From assembly GCA_947568835.1 (NCBI GenBank), contig OX387606.1, positions 24,107,111 through 24,171,110 of the forward strand: DNA of 64,000 nucleotides, written 5' to 3'. Position numbers and translations under genes: made by a program. Origin of the DNA: Protonemura montana. Taxonomy: Eukaryota > Arthropoda > Insecta > Plecoptera > Nemouridae. The notes under the pieces were generated by a model, which made no database searches, was not told the DNA's origin, and saw nothing but the letters and a program-made list of their open reading frames with translations. Positions 38,501-50,500 of this stretch are shown piece by piece (the stretch's first letter is position 1; each line of letters opens with the position of its first letter).

Positions 38501-41500
38501 GGTTTCCCTTGCTCGCTTCTAGGCTAGGTTAGGTTCATCATCATCCACTCATTCACCGACGCCATAAGACCAGTGCCACATGACACGTCATCAGTGCGTC
38601 GTTAAACAGCACGAATGAATCAGCGCTGCTTTCTCGCGAAGCGAATCGAGTGCGCTGGTTGTCGTGACTCGATTCGTCGTCGAGCCAGCAGCGGCGTCGT
38701 CTTGTAATACATTGGACAAGGCACGGCATGACACTGCATGCAAAGACTCTTCGAGATTGAGGATAAATCAGGGAAGAGCCCGCACCCACCCGCACCCACC
38801 CCTCGCTCCCCTCGCTCCCCTCGCTCCTTTCCCCCTTTGTCTACCCCGTGGTAACGTAGATTCTGATACCGTTTCCACGCCATACCAGTCGTGTTGGCTC
38901 ACTTTTCATAAAGTCCTATACGCGTTGGATTTATTGAACTACCCGACATTTGATTTACTTTGCAACAGAATAAATATAAGCAAGGTTTCAGAGAATTAGT
39001 TCATTTTTTATTCATCAGCGTTGCGGGTTTTTCTTTGAATTAATTCTTTAATCGTGATTACAATTTTGGTTCTCGTATTCCAGGTTTTATGGCATAAAAG
39101 GAAATGAGCATTGAGGGGGAGTTTGGAGGACGTTGCTATTCAAGGAAGAATAATCTCAAAGATTGTCTGCGTGTTCTGGTGTTGGTTTGGGCTTGGGGCG
39201 ATGGGCATTGCAAATATTTGCAGAAACTTTAGATGAAATCTGATTTAAATTGCAAACGCTTGCAATGCAGGGGGTAATTTATTATTATCAACACTATAGC
39301 CGTCTCAAAAATTGATGCCGCAACGGGGACTCGAACCTCGATCTCCACCTGTCGCAGGTGTTGCTCTAACCAATCGAGCAACTTGGACACTGGCTATTTG
39401 ATGCCTAAATTGTCCCCGTTTGGACATCAATTTTTGAGACGGTTTTAGTGTTCATAATAATAATATTTGCAGAACTTTGCTGGCCATGCCATTGAAACGA
39501 GGAAGCTATAAATCGAGTTTCTTTTTTCAAAAATCTATTCAGTTTATTTCGTTCGTTGTCCTAAACTTGGTTAAAAAGTGCAATTTTTTTGGGGAGTGAT
39601 TTCTTCACCTACTGACTCCACTTACCAGCATTTTTCCCCATAATTTCACAAGATTAAGGGAAAAAAGAGTCAAATAGCAACTAAATTTACCACTTTTTGG
39701 TTTATGCACGTTTCTGTGACCTTGAATACTTACCCCATCCATCATTCAGCGCTTGGCACCGAACGGTTTGACGTGTTGGAAACACCGGGTCTCGTGAGAT
39801 CACCAAAGTTAAGCAACACTGCGCTGAGTCAGGTATTGGATGGGTGACTATCATACACATGATCAGTTCTCTTCGGGAGAGAGGTTGGAGGGATCAAAGT
39901 TAAGCAACACTGCGCTGAGTCAGGTATTGGATGGGTGACCATCATACACATGACCAGTTCTGTTCGGGAGAGAGGTTGGAGGGATGAAAGTTAAGCAACA
40001 CTGCGCTGAGTCAGGTATTGGATGGGTGACCATCATACACATGACCAGTTCTGTTTGGGAGAGAGGTTGGAGGGATGAAAGTTAAGCAACACTGCGCTGA
40101 GTCAGATATTGGATGGGTGACTATCATACACATGACCAGTTCTGTTCGGAAGAGAGGTTGGAGGGATGAAAGTTAGTACAGCAACTTCACTTGCCTTGCT
40201 TATCAACCTCTCAACAGCATGGATTTGTGGAGGAATCCTGTTCGCGTTGTACCGTCCTTCGGAAGGGACGTTAAGCCGGTGGTCCCCTTGGTCTTCGACA
40301 GGAGTAGGCTACGTGCCGGCACCGGGTTTCCCCTCCTCCCTTCTAGGCTAGGTTAGGTTCATCATCATCCTCATCATCATCCACTCATTCACCGACGCCA
40401 TTAGACCAGTGCCGCATGGCACGGCGTCAAAACAGTGCGTCGTTAAACACCACAAAGAATAATAACAACGAACGGTAGCCGACCGGATTCTTCCATTGTG
40501 TAATTGAATGTAACGAGTCTTACAATTGTTATATCGTGCGAGCGCATGTACGAGTCAGGTACAATTACTCGAATTAAGCCGAACTAAAGTTCATTGTGCG
40601 ATGCAGTGGTTGTTCGTGGGTCGCAGGTACTCAGCTGAGTCGCTAATTGTTTCCCTGTGAGGTAATTTCATTAACAATCCCCCCACCCCCTGCGATACTG
40701 GGTGGTTTATGGGGTGCAATTAAAGACGAGTGTTTCTGAACACTCTTGCGGTTTCCTCGCTTTCCCCCGCAGCCGACAGGAAGGCGTGATTTCCTGTCCC
40801 TCTCCCTGATTTATTGCTGGCGCCCATTCAAACGGGCGAACCGCTCGATTCCTTTGCATTCTAATTTGACCGTTTAATTCATCATTTTTAACCTCTCTGC
40901 AATTAGGCGCAGTCTTAATTGCTTTCCCAGTGATTGCGTGATGGAAATGGATTTTCTGAGCGGGATTTAAAAGCTATTCGATGACAAAGTGTTGCTGAAA
41001 ATTTGATATTTTTTGCTTCTGTTGGTGAAAATCAGGGATTGGAGTAAAATATTCGGCAATCGGACCTTCACAGTACCATAGAATTACCCATTACAAGCAT
41101 ATTTTATTTGTTTATTGTCATAAAAACCATAACATAAAATGAGAAATGCTGGTGTACAAGCATACATGCCCAAAAATTCCAAACGTATACCTAATTCTTT
41201 AATCAAAGTTAGCGTAATAGACCAGTTTCGTGTTATCAACATCAGCAATATTACATATCGCCCAAACATACAAAGCTACTTCTCAACCTAATGGTACAAT
41301 TGCATCAGTTACGTTTGGAAATCAGGTCTAACTTTTACCTCCAGAAGTGATCTTTCTTGGCACTTTGAGTGAAACTTTGGTCCCCCTATACCAGGCCGGC
41401 ACTGCGCCCCCACAGAACCATCGAAATCTTTGCACCGACGGCGTCCCAAACCGCTAGCTTCAAGACGGGCCACCCACCACCCACCCAAGGTGGTTCAACA

Positions 41501-44500
41501 ACGTAATCATCGTCATAGTCGCGTGTCACCCGCACGTTTCCCATTATAATTCTCACCTAGCCTGCGGCTCGCGGTTTCAAAATGAAATTGTTCTCGACGA
41601 CCAAGAGCAGCTGGATTCCACCTTTGTACAAAATTATAACCCCCGACGCCTCCACCCTACCCCCACCCACACCCTTTCTAACCTTTTCGGACGTGTGCGG
41701 TGCCAATTTAATGCCGTAAATGGTTGGAACGATTGGAAACAAAGCTAGCATGATCAAAGTTGGGAAGTTTGTGAATTGAATTCGTAGCTGAGCCCCGTGC
41801 GTTTGGTGCTGGGCGTTGGCAATGAGTCTCGAGTGAAAGTTTAGTGCTCAATTAGGGTAAATTGCTTTTCTATTGCCGACGCCCGTGGGATCAAGATAAA
41901 TGCCGTCGGTTTAAAGCGAATTACTTCTGCTAGCGGCGGTGCCATGCGCTTGGTATTCACAGTTTTAGCGCAATCCACTTCCCGATTTGCGATCGGGACT
42001 TGACTGTGATCGCACCTGGCCACGAATCTAAGTTTGTTATGCAATGGGCAGTGGTGTAGTCGAGGGTATTTGCGGGTATACGCCGTATACCCAAAAAACT
42101 TTTTGACAACGAGCGTATACCCAAAAAAAATATACAGGGTATACGCCCAATAAATACTCTTTGCAAAACTTTAAAATGCGTTTTGTAACGACAATTCTTA
42201 ATCTCCCTACAACCTGCACTATAAAAACTCGAAAAGCAAAGTTTATTCCGAAAAGTGGGGTAGTCCGTGTATAGTAGTGGTTCGTATGATCTGGATGGGT
42301 ATGCAATGGTTTTTCCAAGCAGTCAACGTACTCATTCAACCCACCCGAGGAAAGCGCGATTGCAGCTACCCCAACACCAAGTAGTAGTTTTAGTGTTGAT
42401 AGGAATGAACTGTCTATGAACTATAATTAGTGAATAGACTAAAGGTAAAGAATTAGAAACACTCACCACCCAGTACCTAACCTAGTGATGACCACGGCAT
42501 TTGGAACTCACAGCCTGATAACCCAGCGTATACCCAAATAAAAGTAGGACTACACCACTGGCAATGGGTGTTCACTGGCATTCACTTCAAAGCACTTCAA
42601 TGCATCGTCTCAAAGCTTGTATTTTCTTAGCAATGCTTTAGAAATCATTTACTTGACATCTTTACAAGCTGCTTTCCACCTTTTTGTTGCCACTTTTGTT
42701 GCTGGCTTCAATGTCCTATCAACGGCTTGGCGTGTTGGAAAACTCTTACTCGTCTGGTCTCCAAAGTTAAGCAACAAGGCACTTGGTCAAACATTGGTGA
42801 CCAATTAACACACGTTACGTTTTTAAGAAACATTTATTTAAAACAAATTGACATGTACATCTGATACCTCGTCACGACATAACTTTTTACAATTTCCTAA
42901 AACTCTCCTGCACTTTCTTTCCATCAGATTTCACACTTTAAACCCTTCTTTCTAGAAATTCTAACCCATTTCTTTCCCAATATCATTCCCATTAATTCAT
43001 GTAGCCTTGCTCAATTTATCACTTATTTCTTTTTCATGTTTTCAACCCACAAAAAGATGTTTTTATGCAATCTAACCTAGTTATTCATTTTGCTTTAATA
43101 AATATATATGTTTCTGTGGTTATAAACCGTCAAAAGTTACGTTTGGGAGAAGGGCAGGTCCGTTAAACTTTCAAAAATATGTCCAGCAATGTTTGGGACA
43201 AGTGTTTCTGGATTTAATTTGACAGCACAGCTTCATCACCGGGCTAATTCGTTATAGCGCCTCGTCATTTTCGTTCAAGTTATAGAGAAATTTTTCTAGA
43301 AAAGTCACCATGACTGTGAACTTTGTCCTGTTCCATCAGAGATGGCCACATTTTCTTGCATGCTAGGAGTGCGGTCATCCAACTTAAAATAAATAGTTAT
43401 TTCAAAACCACGAAAGTTACTTAATCGCTACCCTGATCTAGGTTTGTAGCCCACAGGAGCGCTGCGCGAGGCTGCGCATGGGCAGCCATGCTGTCTCACT
43501 ACCCAAGCTCTTGTAGGCTAGGTCTAGGTCCACGACAATCGCTGCCAGTAACTTACCACCCTCGTCTCTTAACAGGAACAACAAACAACCGAACGGTTTG
43601 TCGTGTTGGAAACACCAGTTCTCGTTAGATCACCGAAGTTAAGCAACACTGCGCTGAGTCAGGTATTGGATGGGTGGCCTTCATACACATGACCAGTTCT
43701 GTTCGGGAGAGAGGTTGGAGGGATGAAAGTTAAGCTACACTGCGCTGAGTCAGGTATTGGATGGGTGGCCTTCATACACATGACCAGTTCTGTTCGGGAG
43801 AGAGGCTGGTGGGATGAAAGTTAAGCAACACTGCGCTGAGTCAGGTTTTGGATGGGTGACCATCATATACATGACCAGTTCTGTTCAGGAGAGAGGCTGG
43901 AGGGATGAAAGTTAAGCTACACTGCGCTGGGTCAGGTATTGGATGGGTGACCATCATACACATGACCAGTTCTGTTCGGGAGAGAGGTTGGAGGGATGAA
44001 AGTTAGTACAGCAACTTCACACGCCTTGCTTATCAACCTCTCGACAGCATGGATTTGTGGAGGAATCCTGTTGTTCGCGTTGTACCGTACTTCGGAAGGG
44101 ACGTTAGGCCGGTGGTCCCCTTGGTGCTCTTCAACAGGAGTAGGCTACGTGCCGGCACCGGGTTTCCCCTCCTCCCTTCTAGGCTAGGTTAGGTTCATCA
44201 TCATCCACTCATTCACCGACGCCATTAGACCAGTGCCGCATGGCTAGATGTCAAAACAGTGCGTTGTTAAACACCACAAACAATAAAATAATTAACAGGA
44301 ACAGCTGGCTGCGGTGCGCGAGGCTGCGCATGGGCAGCCATGCTGTCTCACTACCCAAGCTCTTGTAGGCTAGGTCTAGGTCCACGACAATCGCTACCAG
44401 TAACTTACCACCCTCGTCTCTTAACAGGAGCAGCTGTCTGCGCTGCGCGAGGCTGCCCCCAACGCAGACCCAGCTGCGCTTGGGCAGCTACTGTCTTGCT

Positions 44501-47500
44501 GCCACGCGCTGCTCTCCCCGGAGTCGGCTGCGCTCGGCCTGCCAGACTTCCCAGCTGATAACGTGGTGGTCTGTGCTCAGCTCATGGTAAGTAGCATCTC
44601 CATGTCTCACCCAGACCAACCCAGCCTAGTTCAGTACCACAGTCTATATACAAACTGTTCAACATTAAGTCAGGGCTTTCATAATTCAAGAAGTAAACTG
44701 GAAAGATTTGGGGGAAAAATTGTCTTATGTGTTTTATTGTTATGAACACTATAACCGTCTCAAAAATTGATGCCCAAACGGGGACTCGAACCCCGATCTC
44801 CACCTGTCGCGGGTGTTGCTCTAACCAATTGAGCTACTTGGACACTGGCTTTTTGAAACGATTTTAGTGTATTTGATGAGAATGACAGTTCTCCAAGGAG
44901 TAGAACCAAGAGGCTGTGAATACTCACAGTCACTCTGATTCTAGTGACGCTATATCACGTCACAACCTGTCAAACTCGATTAACTCCAATTTGACGTTGA
45001 ATTCGTTGCTGTATTAGGATGAAATCTGATTTAAATTGCAAACGCTTGCAATGCGCGAGGTATTTTATTATTTTTTTTTATTTTATTATTAAATACACTA
45101 GAATCGTCTCAAAAAGCCAGTGTCCCAGTAGCTCAATTGATTAGAGCAACACCCGCGACAGGTGGAGATCGGGGTCCAAGTAGCTCAATTGATTAGAGCA
45201 ACACCCGCGACAGGTGGAGATCGGGGTCCCAGTAGCTCAATTGATTAGAGCAACACCCGCGACAGGTGGAGATCGGGGTCCAAGTAGCTCAATTGATTAG
45301 AGCAACACCTGCGACAGGTGGAGATCGGGGTCCAAGTCCGCGTTTGGGCATCAATCTTAGAGACGGTTATAGTGTTGTTAATAATAAAAAACTTGGTAAT
45401 TGTTATAATTTTATGCGGTCCTATCATTGGAAAATTGTCAGGACTGCTCTTACCCTTGATGAAGTAACAGGTACAAGTTACGAAACGTTGGGAAATTTAG
45501 TTGTTCTTCACTTAGCATTCAAAAGCCAGTTGAAAATATATATATTGTTTAACTTTTCAAAGCATGAATATGCTTTTTTTATTGCAGTTGTCAGTTTTGA
45601 CAAAAAAAAATTATTTATCCAAACACATTCGTGTACCTGATATTAATTTTGTCTGTTTCTTTCCAGGAGAACCACCCAGGGCTGGCTCCGTTCGACGCGT
45701 TCTACCGCCTGTACCCGTACAAGACGTTCCTTGGCAGAGAAGGAACGCGTGCAGTCGAAGACGTCCTGAACACGTTCAGTCTGCTGCCCGCCGAGAACTT
45801 CAAGCAGCCGACAACGTTCGTACAAGAAGTCGTTCTGTCGGCTGACGATAACACGGCCATCGTTAGAATCAGCGTCGGCGGACATGAGACATCGAGCACG
45901 GTACGATCGGATTGATGCTTTGCCATGACGATTTTATCAAACTTGACCTTTAACAAAAACTATTTGATGATATTATATTTGATATTTGATGATCTTGGTT
46001 CTACTCTTTGGAGATCCATCATTCTGATCAAAATCGTCTCAAAAAGTCAGTGTCCAAGTAGCTCAATTGATTAGAGCAACACCCGTGACAGGTGGAGATC
46101 GGGGTTCAAGTAGCTCAATTGATTAGAGCAACACCCGTGACAGGCGGAGATCGGGGTCCAAGTAGCTCAATTGGTTAGAGCAACACCCGCGACAGGTGGA
46201 GATCGGGGTCCAAGTAGCTCAATTGGTTAGAGCAACACCTGCGACAGGTGGAGATCGGGGTCCAAGTCCCCATTTGGACATCAATTTTTGAGACGGTTAT
46301 AGTGTTGTTAATAATAAAATACCCTGCGCATTGCAAGCGTTTGCAATTCAAACAAGATTTCATCTATGACGTAAGATATATTTTTTCTAAGATGAAGATG
46401 TTACGGTGCAACGTGTATACCAGCGATCTTAACGGCACCGTCTCTCCCTCGTAGGTCCGTGCTGGTTGTGGACAACGAACGGGACCGACTGACTTTGTGC
46501 CGACCCCGTACCAGGACCGCCTCCTGGCCGAGCTCGTGCAATCACATTCCGTCAGCGACGTCTGCCTCGTGGGACCTCGCGGCTGCGGGAAGAGCGCCAC
46601 CGTTCAGCGACTGGCAGCCATGTTCAACTACGAGCTGGAGCCAATCGTACTTTATCAGGTACAATCATTTCCCCACAACTTGTCAATTCAATTACTGGTC
46701 AGGATCTATGTACAGAATGGCATAGTTAGGTCATTAATCTAATTATTCATCTATATTCTTTTTTTTTTTTTTTTTTTTTGACGTGACTACGTCTTAAAGC
46801 GCATTATATAGGGAGGCATGTACGGATTTGCTCTCCAAAATGGCAAATGTGTAACAAGCCCTACAGCCTACAGGAAACAAAGGACAGAGTGTGATTTATT
46901 ATCATTCAATAGTTCAGATAATTCTCTAAAAGTACGTTTTTCTTTATTTTCGATAAAATAAATATTGGAGGCGTGAGAGGAGGCGGCATTTTTAATGCTC
47001 TCCATAAGACCAATGTTAAATTACGCAAAATGGCAAATGTGTAACAAGCCCTACAGCCTACAGGAAACAAAGGACAGAGTGCGACTTATTATCATTCAAT
47101 AGTTCAGATAATTCTCTAGAGTTGTTTTTTTTTATTTTCGATAAACTAAATATTGGAGGGGTGAGAGGAGGCGGAGTTTTTAGCACTCGTCATTAGACTA
47201 ATGCAAAATAAAATATATATATCGCAAGATGACACTTCCATCCCAATCTGTAAAGTCCTTCAGCTTGTAAATTAGATATGAAAACACAACCCAAATAAAG
47301 AGAGACGTAAAACAGAATTTTTTGGAGGACTCCGTCCAGGGTTCCAGTCCTGGTACAAGCGAACCCGTCACTCAAACAACGGCGCCGACCCCCGGCATGT
47401 GAACTAGATGTGAGAAACATTTCCAATACACAGTGGCGTTGAACAAGCGCAAGCATTGATGACTTGTTGAATCGTCTCAGATGAAGATCTTATATGATTT

Positions 47501-50500
47501 TAAGGTTTCTTGCAAGTGAAGTATGGTCAGTACTGTAGTTGACCTACGTGCCTACGCAGTAGTTGAACGTAGTCACGCTTAAATATCGGCCGTGTCATCA
47601 AGATATACCTACACCAATTTTTTTTATTTGTTGAGTGGTTGTTTTTGAAACGGTTACAGTGTTGATAATAATAAAATATAAATCTATCGCAACCAAACAA
47701 TGAATGCCTTGCACCTGATCGTACAGGATATGACATCACGGGATCTGATCCAACAACGGACAACGCTTCCCAACGGGGACACGACTTGGACGGCGGCGCC
47801 ACTTGTCACAGCTGCGCTCGCCGGCAAGATGGCCGTGCTCGACGGAGTTCACCGCATTCACCCGAGCACGCTAGCGGTGGTGCATCGACTAGTACACGAC
47901 CGGGAGATGCAGCTCCACGACGGCACCCGACTTGTCCGGCACGATCGATATCAGCAATGCAAAGATGCTTGCAAAATGACTGGTACGTACAATGTGATGG
48001 CATAGAGACAGAAGGAAGGTTGGGAGCGTAAGACTATGCAAGGTGAACGACTGATTGATTATTGGTGTTTAACGACGCATTGTTTTGACATCTGGCCATG
48101 TGGCACTGGTCTAATGGCGTTGGTGAATGAGCGGATGGTTAAGAACCTAACCTAGCCTAGAAGGGAAACCCAGTGCCGGCACGTAGCCTACTCCTGTCGA
48201 AGACCAAGGGGACCACCGGCTTAACGTCCCTTCCGAAGGATGGTACAACGCAAACAACAGGATTCCTCCACAAATCCATGCTGTCGAGAGGTTGATAAGC
48301 AAGGCGAGTGAAGTTGCTGTACTAACTTTCATCCCTCCAACCTCTCTCCTGAACAGAACTGGTAATAGAATTACAATAGTGTTTATAGAATTTACAATAT
48401 AATTACATAGAACGTTGTGGTTAGTTTATAAATTTGCAGTGGTATTTCACATTTTTTGGAAATGTAGTCACTATATCGTGGGGCAGCGCATTCCACAGTC
48501 TAATTGATCGGGCCAAGAAGGCTTGATGGCCCATGTCGCTATTGTACCCAGGGAGGTACAAGAAGGCTTGATGGCCCATGTTGCTATTGTACCTAGGGAG
48601 GAACAACAAGGCTTGTTGGCCCATGTCGCTATTGTACCCAGGGAGGTACAAGAAGGCTTGATGGCCCATGTTGCTATTGTACCCAGGGAGGTACAAGAAG
48701 GCTTGATGGCCCACGTCGCTATTGTACCTAGGGAGGTACAAGAAGGCTTGATGGCCCATGTTGCTATTGTACCCAGGGAGGTACAAGAAGGCTTGATGGC
48801 CCATGTCGCTATTGTACCTAGGGAGGTACAAGAAGGCTTGATGGCCCATGTCACTATTGTACCTAGGGAGGTACAAGAAGGCTTGATGGCCCATGTCGCT
48901 ATTGTACCTAGGGAGGTACAAGAAGGCTTGATGGCCCATGTCGCTATTGTACCTAGGGAGGTACAAGAAGGCTTGATGGCCCATGTCACTATTGTACCTA
49001 GGGAGGTACAAGAAGGCTTGATGGCCCATGTCGCTATTGTACCTAGGGAGGTACAAGAAGGCTTGGTCTTTGAATGCCAGTGAGGTAAGAGCGATGTATG
49101 ACAGTGAATCGACCAACTTTTTGTCTTGCAGATGCCGAGATGTCAGCTTCCGGCATTCTTCCGATCCACCCGTCATTCCGCGTGGTAGCTCTGGCCGAGC
49201 CGTCTGTCCGGGACGGCGGTGCTGGTCAGTGGCTGAGCACAGAGCTGCTGAGTCTCTTCATGTTTCACGAGATGCGACCGTTGGCCATGTCGGAAGAACG
49301 ACATATCATCGATGCCAAGGTCAGCCCGCGATTACACTCGCGTTCACTCAGTTTAATCTTTTGTTTGTGCCATGAACGCAGAAAATTTTAAAACTATTAT
49401 AACAGTATCTCGTGGACAATAATATTACAGCATTAATGATTTTATTCACTCTTGACCTCTAATGTATTTATTACCATTGAAATTACTGAATATGTATATG
49501 TTTATATAAAAACTGACGTGGCCTACACATTCCTATGTATCCTACACCGAAAGGTTTGTCGTGTTGGAAACACCGGTTCTCGTTAGATCACCGAAGTTAA
49601 GCAACACTGCGCTGAGTCAGGTATTGGATGGGTGGCTTGTAAATGTTTTATTTATTTAAGCCAATAAAGGAAATCAATCAATCAATCATCTGATCCCTGC
49701 TTGGACTGTTTGCAGTTCGGTAGAAGCAGCGATGCAGTTGCCGCGGTGATGACGGTGGCTCACAAACTGCGTGCTTCGCAAGACTCGACTTTGCAGTCGC
49801 TCGCTGGTTCGCTCTCCACGCGGCAACTTCTACGAATCGCCCGGCGGATGGCAAACTTTCCCACCGACACACCGGCAGACGCAATCAACAGGGCTTGTCT
49901 GGCGAGGTTAGAAACACTTTTTTTTTTTGTTATTTAACGCATCCAACGTCAAATTGGAGTTACTCGAGATCGACAGGTTGTGACGTGAGAATGATCGAAA
50001 AGGACCAAAACACAGACGAGAGGTGCGGATTTACGATAATCTAACTTTAAGTTGGAAACGGAGCTGGAACCTAACCTAACCGGGATACAAACACTGAACC
50101 TACCATTTACCGGGTGGGTGCTCTACCAACTGAGCCATTCGGGCACGCCTCAGCACCCTTTTGGACCAGAAAACCAAAAAAAACTCGGTTACCGTTATGT
50201 CTTCTCTCTGGTTCGTGTTGAACTCATGCAACTCTTCATCGGCCGCCAGGTTTCTTCCTTCGCTGGCACAAAACGCTTTGAAAGGAGTCCTCGCTGACGA
50301 GGGAATCAAAGATGCCGCCCGAGTCGACGGCTTCACGCCCGCAGTCTGCCGAGTAGATGGCGACACCGTCACGATCGGCACAACAACGGCACAGCGGTAC
50401 AACACGCTGGCCAAGACCAAAGTTCCAGACATTCTTTTCTACGATATACCTCAGGTGCTGAAGACCATCGTACATGTGACCATCATACATTTGACCATCA

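Noticed and set aside
39755..39850. 5S rRNA gene
   Set aside because: Only the central 5S region is preserved, without a terminal T-run or 3' helix, and it continues into a SINE body.
48421..49176. 251-aa minus-strand ORF and the antisense 186-aa ORF as host genes
   Set aside because: The repeat is a 45-bp minisatellite and the unique C-terminus is a LINE RT end. Opposite-strand openness follows from the unit sequence.
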